Notes: generated by a model from the letters alone, not told the origin. Shown: positions 11,690-22,463, counted from the stretch's first letter. The stretch is DNA of 64,000 bases from Labia minor (GCA_963082975.1 OY720350.1:3572597-3636596); one strand, 5' to 3'. Numbers and translations are program-made.

Positions 11690-12138
11690 CATATCAATAT
11701 TATTTCGATTTCTTCCTGAACTATTGTTCATGTTTTATTTTAATTTAATAGAAATGTATACATTCTAATTATATAAAGGCGCCATTGGGTGTGTGGGTAG
11801 CGAACCTGCCTCATTCACATGGTCCCGGGTTAAAGTCCCGGGCCTGGCAAGGGAATTTCCCTAGCTGGGGTCTATGGGACGGAATCAGCCCAGCCTCCGG
11901 GAACAACCTTGGGGAAAAGCTACTTGATAAAAAGTAGCGCCTCCGATCAAGAAAATCAAGGTAAAGGTTGAGAGAACCCGTTCTACTGATCATAGGACAC
12001 CTCATTGATAGAACCGGCTTGATAGTCAGAGGTTTTTTTTTTTTTATAAATATTATTTCGATTTTTTCTTGGCCTATTGTTCATGTTTTATTTTAATTTA
12101 ATGGAAATGTATACATTCTAATTATATAAGCAATGATA
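11690..12138 (+). repeat. 88-bp direct repeats flanking a SINE
   Basis: 11690-11777 and 12050-12138 are diverged direct copies (tattgttcatgttttatttt...atgtatacattctaattatata) on either side of a SINE. They are too long for a target-site duplication. Confidence 0.7.
11778..12045 (+). mobile_element. tRNA-derived SINE, copy 1
   Basis: Has the tRNA-like head (GGCGCCATTGGGTGTGTGGG, then a B box inside CCCGGGTTxAAGTCCCGGG), the family body (CAGCCTCCGGGAACAACC) and ends in a T run. The segment 'gcgttgtccttgcgtaggacgtacaaag' is missing before the final tcagagg, and an extra 'aaaaagtagcg' follows ttgat. Any ORF over it is a shadow. Confidence 0.85.
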
Positions 12139-12439
12139 AGGATAATTGTAATTGTATAATAAATTGATAAATAGTAGAATGAATAATAATAATTAGCAGT
12201 ATTATTATTATTATTATAAATGATAAAGGTATATTGATTTATTTAATAAGTATTCATTTATTTGGTTATGTTTATATTTATTTATTTATTTACATTGGGT
12301 TCATTTCCTAAATAATTTCATAAATGAATGTTTATAAACACATGAGTATCATATTTGTATTTTTTTTTTTTTTTTTTTATAATTTTATTATATTTTACGA
12401 AAATTGGCAATTGTAAATTTCTAATTGTATTTTATTAAA

Positions 12440-12960
12440 TCTACTTCTCTCCCTCCCTCTCTCTTATGCATTCATTCATTCACCACCTACTGACAAATAC
12501 ACATTGAATTCTTTTGATTTAATTTTAATCATTGTTATTGATCTAATTAGCACGATTTGCTTAATTACGCACGAACAGCATTAATGATTTAGTGATTTTA
12601 CAATTTGGCTGATTGAGTTAGTATTGCGTTTGGGCTAAAATCGATGAGAGGTGAGGTACGTTTAATGCAAATATCCTGCCAATTCGATTACAAACCCCCG
12701 GATTTTGCATTTGTCCAATCGGAGAGGAGAGTTTTTGACATTTCTCATCTCACCCATCAACCAAACACCAACAAAATATGATAGATGAAGGTTTGATTGC
12801 TTGCTTGCTTGCTTGTTAGAGAGAAATTAAGTTGACAATCAATGTAATAGAATTCTCTCTCCTCTCCAAGTTAGACACGTAGGTATAGATATTATTATCC
12901 CAATGATATTATCTCCTAACTAGTATTGATAGCGATAACAATAATATTATAATTGAGTTT
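12440..12960. promoter_or_regulatory. Candidate enhancer-like island (octamer and TAAT motifs)
   Basis: Complex sequence with TAATTA (near 12566), ATGCAAAT (12665-12672), a reverse ATTTTGCATTT (near 12703) and CCAATCGG, set in AT-rich DNA. These are POU and homeodomain type cores. It lies about 9.5 kb downstream of the SHOX stop. Its role is inference. Confidence 0.3.
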
Positions 12961-13269
12961 GTCAGTTTAGAGGGAATTTTACTTTCGCGATGATTAGAAT
13001 TACTTATGTAGGTGCGTTTAAATATTTAAAAAAAATTATACTAAATAAATTTTGTTCATCTTTCATAATTTAATTAAAATGTAAATGTATCAACTTAAAG
13101 TGAATTTAAAAAAATTCATATATATATATATATATATTGTAATATATAAGCATAAAAATAGCATTTTTATATATATTATGGGAATATAGAAAGTTATTTG
13201 TTTGAGCACATGGCAGAGTATATAAAAGATAACTTTCTAGAATTATTGTTTTTTTTAAAAAAAAAAAAA

Positions 13270-13580
13270 ACCAGGGAAATACCTCTTCGTTACCCCAAGA
13301 GGGAGAGAGGGGTGGACAATTTTGCCAAGTGGCATAGGAGGGGATGATTGGCTTCGACATATTTTAGTCAGTCTTGATCAAGAATTGGAGAAGGAGACAG
13401 GAACATTTTCCCTGGCAGGAAGGACATCATACACTACCCTTTTTTGAGAAATGTTGCTGCCCACTCGATGATCCAGATAAATCCGCCGGACGACACTCAA
13501 GACTCAAGTCTCCAATGAATTCTCAATTCCTTAACTACATAATATACCATCTGTGGTCGACCATTGGTAAATAATAATAA
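13270..13580. other. GC-richer island, unassigned
   Basis: Mixed-composition stretch with short open frames on both strands and no recognisable motif. It may be degraded transposon or conserved non-coding DNA. Confidence 0.25.
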
Positions 13581-13914
13581 TTTGCAATTGCGTAATATAA
13601 ATTAAATTCCATTTAATTTATATTTCTATTTCTAAAGGTACCAGTCAATTTCATATAATTATTTGTTTTCTATTTTTGTAATATAAATTCTTTATTAAAT
13701 ATATAATTTTTAGTTATAAGTTTATATATGCATTTTTAATTGAACCTATTCAATTTTATCATTTCCCATATCAACCGTCGCGGATTCAATAACCATTTAT
13801 TTAATTAAATTTATCCAGATTGCTACCAAATTAATTTAAACTGATTTCCAACCCAATTTTTCTAATAAAATACCTCACACTTTTCCTCCAATATACGACA
13901 ATATATATGAGAAG

Positions 13915-14180
13915 TGAAAGTTGTGGCCGAGGGACCCTCGGAGACGGGGGTGTCGCGACCTTCTCACTCTACTCAACCGGTGTTGTAAAATGTTTCTCTA
14001 TCCCCATTATCCTTTGCAATGCAGCGGGCTCCTCACCTCACTCCTACCTAAAACAAGGCCTTTGGTGACATCCAAGGGAAAGTCTCCCGATCCTTCTCCC
14101 ACCACAATTTATTCTCGGCAAGTGGTTGGATGGATATATAAAGCCTAGTTGACACGGGCTTGGTTCTTGTCATTAGTTCA
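13915..14180. other. GC-richer stretch, possibly degraded retroelement
   Basis: About half G+C (GGACCCTCGGAGACGGGGGT) with short interrupted frames. I cannot match it to a family. Confidence 0.25.
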
Positions 14181-14340
14181 GGGGTGGGTAAATACTTTTA
14201 AGCGCGGGTCTTTTGAACGCCCGCCGGCCCGTTGAAAAAGGTGGCTCTTATTTTGATTTTTCGTTCAATATGTCTCTAAAAAAAAGATAAATTTTTTTTA
14301 TTAGTGTTTTCGAAATATACTCCTCCGGCCCGGAAGTCAT
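14181..14340 (+). mobile_element. hAT terminus fragment
   Basis: CAGGGGTGGGTAAATACTTT followed by GC-rich AGCGCGGGTC and GCCCGCCGGCCCG is a typical hAT end. The element is cut at about 14340, where a DINE-like 3' half starts; no right terminus or duplication is seen. Confidence 0.5.
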
Positions 14341-14673
14341 TTATCCTCTAAAGTAACCGTAAAATTAAAGATATATGTTTGATAGTTTTTCACATGATTA
14401 AAAATTGTATAAAACTGCGATATATAGAATTTCAGCTTGATTGAATAGCTGAAAGTACCGGAATTAATTTTTTAACACTGCAAATCTCACGCGCCAACAC
14501 GTGACGTGGTGCCATCAACAAAGAGCCAAACATGCGCAGGTTTAATAAATAAATAATTATTTATTAATTTTAATTTATAATTTATAATTAATTAAATTTA
14601 ATTTAAATATAATATATTATGTTATTTAATCCAATTCAAATTGCGAGATATTCGAGTGGAGACACTCCAGCTT
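14341..14673 (+). mobile_element. DINE-like element, 3' half
   Basis: Begins inside the family at 'tcctctaaagtaaccgtaaaa' and runs to the 3' sub-terminal repeat gcgagatat, hairpin GAGTGGAGACACTC and cagct. Confidence 0.7.
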
Positions 14674-15260
14674 ATTTTTTTTAAGGATGTTTAGTGTTTC
14701 TTGAGTTCAAACGGAAACTCAGTTGCTCTTGGTGGATGTCAATAGTAATGTTAGTACCGGGGATACTTCAAAATTTCAAAACATTGTGGCTTGAACCCAA
14801 AATGAGCTTACCAAAACTCTCTTGGCACTGAAATACTGAAATTTTAATATACTATAATTACCCATTGGGAAAACAACCAGAAAAAAACTACAATAACATT
14901 GTAAATATATCGTATAATATACCTTACTGTCTTTCTGATCATAATAATATAAAAATTTCTTTCTTTAATTTATATTCATTTAAAATAATAATTAAAGAAT
15001 GTTTATTTAATTTTATAAATTTATTATATTATTTTGTACTTATATATTTCAAATAAATTATTGAATAAAACTGATCTAATAATATTAAATTATATAATAA
15101 TATTAATTAAAATGAGAACTTTCACACTCTTATATATAAATTACATATATTAGTAGATTATTTTTAAATTACCTATATATTTAATTATTATAAATAAAAA
15201 TAAAAAATTATATTTTTGAATAATTTTGTTTGTGTAAATAATATGTATTAAAAATTTTGT
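14674..15260. other. AT-rich spacer, nothing recognised
   Basis: Low-complexity AT DNA. A 63-codon plus-strand frame at 14865-15056 is rich in Asn, Ile and Phe, as expected by chance at this composition. Confidence 0.5.
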
Positions 15261-15268
15261 ATCATTGT

Positions 15269-15652
15269 CAGAGGCAGATTAAACGCCGGGCGGACCGGGC
15301 GGCCGCCCGGGGGGCCCACTGAAACCTAAATAAAAATATTTCCTTAAAAAAAATTTAAAAAAACTGTTGAGTTTATGGATAATCGGAGTTTAAATAAAAC
15401 AAGTTATTCTTGATACAGATCTTTATTCGGTCGTGTTTGATCCCCAACTAACTTAAGAAAAAATAATCAATTTTGGGTCTCGGCGACCACAGTAAAAATT
15501 ATGTATTTTTTACATAAGTACTATATATTTAAGCATAAAACAGCCTAAATTATAATATAAACAAAATTTGTCTTTCAATTATAATTGTAAATAACAGAGG
15601 GCCCATTTCAATTTTACCGCCCGGGGCCCCCAATCAACTTAATCCGCCACTG
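15269..15652. mobile_element. hAT MITE with perfect 8-bp target duplication, GC-rich ends
   Basis: A 384-bp element starting CAGAGGCAGATTAAACGCCG and ending with GGCGGATTAAG-type sequence when read inward from the right (ACTTAATCCGCCACTG). Long GGGCGGCCGCCCGGGG subterminal palindromes face each other. The 8-bp ATCATTGT flanks it exactly (15261-15268 and 15653-15660). No coding capacity. Confidence 0.85.
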
Positions 15653-16078
15653 ATCATTGTGTCAAACATGTGTGAATAAATGGATAGGTTCTCTAAAGAT
15701 GAAATAGGAGGCTCAAATGAGCAATGATGAGCCTTTCATAAATTACATATTATAAAATGATACCAAAATTATAAAAAAAAACAAAAAAAAAGAAATTGAT
15801 TAATAATATTTATGAATAAATATAAACCCAAGTGAGATTATAAGATAGAAAGAATAGTAGAAGAAAGTGGAGGATATTAATTATAAACACCTCAAAAATT
15901 TTTTCAATATTCTCAACCAAACCTGTAACCTATAATAATCTTATCTTAAAACACCCATCTTATCCAATCGGTGACTCGATGAAACGGGTATATGAAACTG
16001 TAAATTACTAAATTTTTGAAAGGATGGATGAATTTATTTAAACTTATTTAAAAACTAAACACAAAGCTTTAAAAAATT

Positions 16079-16670
16079 AGCTGGAGTGTCTCCACTCAAA
16101 TATCTCGCAATTTGAATTATATTTATAAATAGAATTTAATTAATTATAAATTATAAATTAAAATTAATAGATAATATTTATTAAACCAGTGCATGTTTGG
16201 CTCTTTGTTGATGGCCCCACGTCACGTGTTGGCGCGTAAGATTTGCAGTGTTAAAAAATTAATTCTTGTACTTTCAGCGATTCAATCCAACTGAAATTCT
16301 ATATATAGCAGTTTTATACAATTGTTAATCATGAGAAAAATTATCAAACCTATATCTTTATTTTTACGGTCACTTTAGAGGAAAAAAAAATCAAAACGTT
16401 GTAGGTAATGACCCTCTTCCGGTTGAGCTAGATTTCTCAAAATTTGATAGAAAATTACGAATTTTGAATAATACCCATCTACCAAATTTCATGATTCTAG
16501 CTCAAACCGATTTTGTGTAATCTTGTCTACATACATACACACACACAGACTTTTTTCTCAACCTTGGTGAAAATGATTCAGGAACCTTCAAAACGTATAA
16601 AAACATAAAAATCTCAACTTCGAAAATTTTCATGATCGCAATATTATTTATCACTGGTGAGATAGTAGTA
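16079..16670 (-). mobile_element. DINE-like element, copy inside the inverted duplication
   Basis: AGCTGGAGTGTCTCCACTC stem-loop, cgcaatttg, the CACGTCACGTGTTGGCGCG block, a short ACACAC microsatellite near 16535 and the 5' terminus gcgata...ctggtgagatag. Full-length in reverse orientation. Confidence 0.75.
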
Positions 16671-17052
16671 AAAACAAAACAAAATCTAAAAATATTATTG
16701 AATAAATTTAATTTATATTTTAATACTATATTTAATATTTATCTAAAAATAAATTATTTTTCGACTAATTCAAATGAATCATATGTAAACTAATGCTAAC
16801 GTAATTAATAATAGCTATAATAGAATAATAATAAATAATAATTGATTAGAATAAGATAAAAATAATAATAAGAGTCTTTCCTATTAAATATTAATTAAAT
16901 TCATTTTAAGATTATTTTTCTTTCTTTTTTTTTACTTTCTTTGGGAAGAGGGAAAGATTAATTGTAATATGGTATATTCAATTTCAAGGTGGGATTGCTG
17001 ACTCTTTGGACCATTTCATCAATGGCCAGATCACTTATCGTTTCGATAGCAA
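16079..17052. repeat. Right arm of the ~1-kb inverted duplication
   Basis: Inverted near-identical copy of 6452-7446. It contains a DINE-like element (16079-16670, minus) and 380 bp of shared flank, and continues without a break into the unique GC-richer island after 17052, suggesting this is the ancestral copy. Confidence 0.85.
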
Positions 17053-17460
17053 ATCGATCCTTTGAGAAGACGGCCACGCGATAACGAGTTTATCGCCCAA
17101 TTGCCCTTGTGTTTTTATAGGGGAATCGTTTGCGTTGCTGTTCACCCCATAAACCCCCTCCCCTTCCACCCTCCCATGTGCACTCAAGAAATTAGGCTCT
17201 AGGCAAACCCTCTGTCCCGTCTTTGAACCACCCTTCTTCTCCGTTCCTCCTCGGCTACTCCTCCAAATAATCGGCCGTTAACTAGACGATCAATCAGGAA
17301 CTAAACGGGTCCATTTACATTGGGACAGCGTTAACGCCTAGCGTTTTTCCTTTAATTGATTAAATAAAATATCCTTGGAAAATTCGATGGACAAAGTCGA
17401 GGGTCTGAAATGAATGGAGGGAGGGAGAGAGAGGACAGCCAAATAAGACATAGATTAGGG
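17053..17460. promoter_or_regulatory. GC-richer island, candidate conserved non-coding element
   Basis: One of the most complex non-coding stretches here (GCGATAACGAGTTTATCGCC near 17089, itself an imperfect palindrome; ATAATCGGCCGTTAACTAGA near 17265). Short open frames on both strands show no domain. It lies 4.7 kb beyond the SHOX stop. Regulatory role is inference. Confidence 0.3.
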
Positions 17461-17672
17461 ATTAAGGGAAAGAAAGAGACACAATAGAAAGTGGTATGTC
17501 ACTCTCAGTGATTTTATTGTAAAAACAAATAGAAAAAAAAGAAAAAAAAAAAGAAAAAAAAACGATCACTTAAGAAAATCAATCTAGAAAAAGTAAATTA
17601 AAAAAAAAAAGTTATTTTTATATATTATATTTTAAATACAAGTACCTATGTATATTTAATAATATTTAAGTA

Positions 17673-18539
17673 CAAGATCTGTAGAAAAGAAAAGGTGAAT
17701 TTTGAATTTTCGCGGGCTGTGTATATTGGATTATCGAAATTTTTTTTTTCTTATGTTGGTACACATATGTTTCCCATATGTTGACATTATTAGCCATTTG
17801 ACAACTGAAAACGGTTTTGTGTGTACCTACACCGATTTTTTAAAGAATCTGTTTGAAATTTTGCGTTAAAAATGGAATAAAGTGCTCCAACACACTTAAA
17901 ATGTTGAGTGTGGCATTCGACGAGTCTACTTTGTCTCAAAAAAATGTTTATAAGTGGTAGAAGCGCTTTACAAAAGGCCGAGAAGATGTTGATGACAATA
18001 TGGTTTTGCTCACTGTTTTCTTCGATTACAATGGCGTGGTGCATCATGAGTTCTTGTTCTTGCCAACATGTCGTACTGTCAATAAGGAATACTACAAATA
18101 ATGCGTGATGTAATACGGCTCAAACGATCGGAATTGTGGAATAACAAATCATGGATTCTGCATTACGATAATGGATCCAGCTCACACATCATTGCCTGTT
18201 CGTGATTTTTTGGCAAAAACAGCGTATTTATGCCTCAACCATCGTATTCACCAGATTAGGCTCCCTGCGACTTTTTCCTATTCCCAAAACTGAAAAGATC
18301 AATGAAAGGAAACCGTTTTACCACAATGGATGAGATAAAGTCGGAATCGAAGAACGAGTTGATGGCCATACCGAAAAGTGCATTTCAGAAGTGCTTCGAC
18401 GATTGGAAGAAGTGCTGGCAAAAGTGTATTATATCTGAGGAGAATTACTTGGAAGATGAAAAAATGGATATTTATGAATAAATAAATACTTTTCGATATA
18501 AATAATTCAAAATTCACCTCTACTTTTAAACAAACCTTG
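17673..18539 (+). mobile_element. mariner-type element, degenerate and internally deleted
   Basis: TA dinucleotides at 17671-17672 and 18540-18541 bound imperfect terminal inverted repeats (caagatctgtagaaaag at the left; caaggtttgtttaaaag read inward from the right, then aggtgaattttgaatt on both sides). Interrupted frames give mariner transposase pieces: NKSWILHYDNGSS, QPSYSPD, CDFFLFPKLKRSMKG, TMDEIKSESKNELMAIPKSA, FDDWKKCWQKCIISEENYLE-like. These cover the second catalytic Asp and the PYSPDLAP region of the DD34D family. Several stops and shifts make it inactive. Confidence 0.85.
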
Positions 18540-18849
18540 TAGATATATTGATAGATATTATAAGCAAAACAATATTGATAAAAAATGAAGATTTATTGCA
18601 TTATTTACAATCATTTATATTATATATAAATAGTATATACTATAGTATACAATGTAGTACACAATAAATATTAATTTAAAATTAAATATGTACAACAAGA
18701 TTTGATACATTCACATTCTTTGTTTATTTATATATATATATTTATATTTTTATATACAACACGAATCAAAATTTAAAATAAATGAAAGGCATTGCTTTAT
18801 TGGAGAATCTACTTTTGTAGAAATTGTTTGATTAAAAACATAGGAGTCA

Positions 18850-19090
18850 TATAGGTGAGGGACATTAGAACACACGTTAGAATTTGGGCAACTGAAAATC
18901 ATACGGCAATTATTGAACATGAAAGAGATTCACAAAAGATGAACGTCTCCTGTGTATGGGCCCTTCTTCATGCAGAAAACTGTGACAGGAATAACCTATC
19001 TAGATATGCTTCAAAACTGGTTATTTTCCCAAATTGTAGATGATTCAGATGTCTTCATCTTCATTTTGACATTTGTCGTATAACACACGG
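18850..19090 (+). pseudogene. Transposase fragment (Tc1/mariner-like), frameshifted
   Basis: One frame reads HVRIWATENHTAIIEHERDS and KMNVSCVW; after a frameshift the neighbour frame reads GPFFMQKTVTGITYLDMLQN and WLFSQIVDD. This is the conserved 'RIWGTENP ... HxRDSPKVNV ... GPFFFAEKTVTGxxYLDML' block common in arthropod DDE transposases. No terminal repeats or other domains are next to it. Confidence 0.7.
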
Positions 19091-20449
19091 TGCTCATATT
19101 GAATGAATACCATAATTGTAAATTTGTAATTTTAAACTTTTCTCTAACCATTAACGTTATAATCATGTTTCTATCTTTTGTAGTTTGGAAGAAATAAATG
19201 TTTGAAATCTGCTCTTTCTTTATAAATATATATATATATATTTGAAATTTTGTATAATTGCAATTTTTTTTTTAAATTCTGCAATTAAATTTTGCCCAGT
19301 TTATTACCCTGTTTTTTATCTCATCTCTTGTTGATAAATTCATAGTTATTCTTTCTGTTTTTCTCATGAAGCGCCACCTTCTTTCTAGATAATTTAAAAG
19401 TCAATAAATGTTGCTAAGTTCATTTCAATTTTTTTTTGTTTATCTCAGGAAACTACTCATTTCTATGTGTCTTGGAAAGGAGGCATACTATCTAAAGAAA
19501 AATAAAGGGTCTACTATTTAAATTATTTAAAATGTGTGGGACAGTAAGAAGTATTTTAGAAATTATATAATATTTTTTCAAAGTAGTAATTGAATCATAT
19601 TATATAACTATTTATCATTTCGCATCATATTTATATTTACATTTTTTTTTAATTTAGATAGATAATTAGTTAGCTAATCTCCCTTTCACTAATCACAATA
19701 TGTGTTGTTGCTTTTATTGTTGTTGTTGTTGTTTTAACTAAATCTTGAGAGGAAAAGAATCTACATAACATTTGAGACATTATTATTAGATATTATTGTT
19801 ATTACTATTATTATTATTATATACAATTTATAGTTTAACCCTGCATCAGTTTTCACTAATTAAATAAAATCATTTACAAAAACTTTCTATACAGATAAAT
19901 TGAAATTAATTAATTAATTAATTTACATAATTTCTCCAAATACATATAACATTAAAGATATACTCGTATGTATTACCCTACATATACATACCATATATAT
20001 ATTTATTGATGTATTTATTAGGTAGCTAGGTAAATCATAATTTTATATTAATCTGTTTGTCTGCTAATCAAATTTTGATAATATTAATTATAAATAAAAT
20101 AAATTAATTTTTATTCAGCAATTTTGTTTCTTTGATATGTAAAAACAATTATTATAAATTATAAATAAAAAAGATGTTTTAAAAAAAAAAATAACCATTA
20201 CATATATTAATAAATTATCAATGAATATATCTCGATATTTCGTATATTGTATATGTACAATTTTATTATTATTTGGAATGTAATTATAATATGTGCTTAC
20301 ATTTAATGTATATGTTAGATGTAATTGTTTTCATCTTATATTATTTGAATAAATAAGAATATTTTACATTCATTCATATATATATTACCCCTATCTTAAA
20401 TATATATATATAAAACAAACTAAGTTTATGAACTTATGACAAAATTATT
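19091..20449. other. AT-rich spacer, nothing recognised
   Basis: Long AT-rich DNA with short ATA, TTG and TTA repeats (for example TTGTTGTTG near 19718). No coding frame, terminal repeat or GC island is seen. Confidence 0.5.
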
Positions 20450-21006
20450 TGGTAATTGTTTACAAAAACGGGATGCTTCAAGGATTTGGATAAAACTTTA
20501 CCAGTGGATTTCGTTTTCTAATTCTAAAGAAACCTTCCTTATGCAATATTTCTCGGTCACTTCTAGTTTCCGAGATAAAAATTATTAAAGATTGTCAGAT
20601 AAACTACATAGTTATGAACGTCCAAATGAGCAGGCATTTAGTAATGTTTTATTGACTAATTCACTAATTATTCACTTATTCACTAATTTTCAGTTTTCTT
20701 CGATTCGGTTTGAATATAGAAAAATTATTTAATTAAATAGTTTTTTAATTTTCCTATATAAAAACAAAAAAAAAATAGTGAAGCCCTCTACTGGTTAAAT
20801 GAATAAAACATAAATATGGTAGCTAAATTCAATGTCTATGGTTTATATGCAAATTTTAATCATTTTTCTCTCGGAAACTATAAATGAGTGAAATAACCAT
20901 TTTCTAATTTAATAGTCACTTAAAAGTCAGTTAAAAAAAGAATCCATTGGTAAAGTTTTCAACCAAATCCCTGAAGTTTCCGTTTTTGTAAATAATAATT
21001 ACCAAT
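20450..21006. repeat. FB fold-back family, two-arm copy
   Basis: Left arm begins taattgtttacaaaaacggg and right arm ends 'cgtttttgtaaataataattacc'; both carry 'ggatttgg' and 'aaagtttc'-like blocks in inverted order around an AT-rich centre near 20730. Confidence 0.65.
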
Positions 21007-21239
21007 TATTTTATTTTTTTAAATTTTTGCGTATACAGATTAATTTACAATTTATTTTCACTATAATATTTCACTAGATTAGTTCTAATTGTTTTTTTTT
21101 TTTTTTTTTTTGATTTTTATTTTTCTTCGTCTTCTTTTTCACTTTTTATTATTCACTTTGTGAAATAGTTTATTAATTGTTCAAAATGTCTTTTATTGTC
21201 AACGCATAAGAGTGGAATAATTTTTTTATTTTTTTTTTA

Positions 21240-21532
21240 ATCATTACGAAAAATTATTTCCGGATAATTTTCAAGATTAATTGTGAGATTGGAGCCTAAC
21301 ATAAGGCCGACTGTCATCAGGTGCAGGTGATGTGGTGTGACAATGGTAAAGTTAGTGCCAAGGTTTCTTCGAGAAGCTTCAGAACACAGTAAGTTCAAAA
21401 TATTACACTCATTCAACACAAAATCCTTCGAGAATCCCCCCCCCAAAAAAAAAAATTTTCTTGAAAACGAAACGTCGAGATTCAAATCTCACAATTAAAG
21501 GTGAAAATAACCCGGAAATAATATTTCATAAT
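21240..21532. mobile_element. Penelope-like terminal segments in inverted order, with hammerhead-like motifs
   Basis: Inverted arms 21243-21290 and 21488-21530 share AATCTCACAATTA, a TGAAAAT block and CCGGAAATAAT. On the minus strand CTGATGA sits at about 21312-21318 before a GCCT/AGGC stem; on the plus strand CGAAACGTCGAGATTC at about 21464-21479 supplies the matching 3' half. CTGATGA plus CGAAACGTC are the two halves of a type I hammerhead ribozyme as found in Penelope-like elements. The minus-strand ORF across it is not a recognised protein. Confidence 0.45.
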
Positions 21533-21539
21533 AATAAAA

Positions 21540-22080
21540 ACTTTCAGATAAATCTAAACGAATAAATTGTTATATGCATTTTATAAACAAATATGAAGGA
21601 GAGAGAGAAAAAATGATTTATTTATAAAAATAGAAAATAGCACGATAAATTTTAATCAAGAAATTCTTTAATCTTTTTCGAAAATGATTAATTAAATATT
21701 TACTTAAGTTAAAGTTGAGGAGAAAAATTAAAAAATTTAAATAAAATTTTTTAGAATTATTATCCAAAACTAATCATTATCCATACAAATAATATATATA
21801 TATATATAATAATAATATTTTCATATTCTTTTGAGTTTTAGTATACCTAATTAGTACGTAGTGTACAATCAGTAGTTACATAAATACATTTTTATATAAA
21901 TTGAATATTTAATTAAAAAAAGGAAGAAATTGATTTAACACGTTCCCGTCGGCTCCATAATTTGTCTATTTCTTTTATGTGGCGGCATAAGCCACCGGTG
22001 GTACATGCCGGCGGGAATATGTTAAGGTAAAAAAGACATTATATTTGAAATTAAATTAATTAATTAAGATTGGTATAAGA

Positions 22081-22135
<55 letters not shown>

Positions 22136-22183
22136 AAAGTATAGTTTACTACTACTACTACTACTACGTAGTAGGTAGTATTA
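21540..22183 (-). other. SHOX 3' flank, probable 3' UTR with microsatellites
   Basis: Downstream of the stop on the SHOX strand lie a (TAC/TAG)n run at about 22147-22170, an (AAT)n run at 22083-22132, a small piggyBac-like MITE and AT-rich sequence. No clear AATAAA is seen on the minus strand close to the stop; the first good one lies near 21614-21619. The transcript end cannot be fixed from sequence alone. Confidence 0.35.
21939..22021. mobile_element. piggyBac-like MITE with TTAA duplications
   Basis: An 83-bp element begins CACGTTCCCGTCGGC and ends GCCGGCGGGAATATG, imperfect terminal inverted repeats. It is flanked on both sides by TTAA (21935-21938 and 22022-22025), the hallmark of piggyBac insertion. 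It has no coding capacity and sits about 160 bp past the SHOX stop, probably inside the 3' UTR. An internal GGCGGCAT/ATGCCG pairing would make it fold tightly in RNA. Confidence 0.7.
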
Positions 22184-22408
22184 CTATGCCGTCTTCTCAC
22201 GGCTGGAGAGGCCAAGAGCTTCTGCATGTTTTTTCGCTTTTAAACGTAGATCGGCTATACTTGAATTCTTCGAATGGAGCCTATCCTGATGAACTGCAGC
22301 CAGAGCAGCCAATCCAAGTGGATATTGCGGATGACAGAGGACAAGTGGAGCAGCAGCAGCAGCAGCTGCTGCAGCACCCGATGACATTGCTGCAGCCGCC
22401 GCGGCATA
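22184..22408 (-). CDS. SHOX: SHOX exon 5: C-terminus with OAR motif and stop
   Basis: The acceptor is TTTGCTTAG|TATGCC in phase 0, only 138 bp after exon 4. The exon encodes YAAAAAAMSSG, a nine-alanine run, PLVLCHPQYPLGLAALAAVHQDRLH, and then SKNSSIADLRLKAKKHAEAL-GL, the OAR (otp/aristaless/rax) motif at about residues 361-373, almost identical to vertebrate SHOX. The protein ends SSREKTA and TAG. The OAR motif is a transcriptional-regulation tail restricted to a subset of paired-like proteins, so its presence with the CRVAPYV block separates SHOX from other Q50 paired-like genes. Confidence 0.95.
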   Translation of the reverse strand, partial: YAAAAAAMSSGAAAAAAAAAPLVLCHPQYPLGLAALAAVHQDRLHSKNSSIADLRLKAKKHAEALGLSSREKTA

Positions 22409-22431
22409 CTAAGCAAATTCACCATTTGTGA

Positions 22432-22463
<32 letters not shown>

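Noticed and set aside
11778-11850. tRNA gene candidates at SINE heads
   Set aside because: The A and B boxes belong to repeated SINE heads with a continuing SINE body; no complete cloverleaf with a free 3' acceptor end is present.
16980-17110. Minus-strand 43-codon open stretch with 'RFAIETISDLAIDEMVQRVS'
   Set aside because: Bounded by stops with no splice signals or recognised family; only the inner part is in the duplicated arm. Likely chance.
22186-22431. Plus-strand 81-codon frame rich in Gln
   Set aside because: Antisense shadow of the alanine-rich SHOX exon 5.
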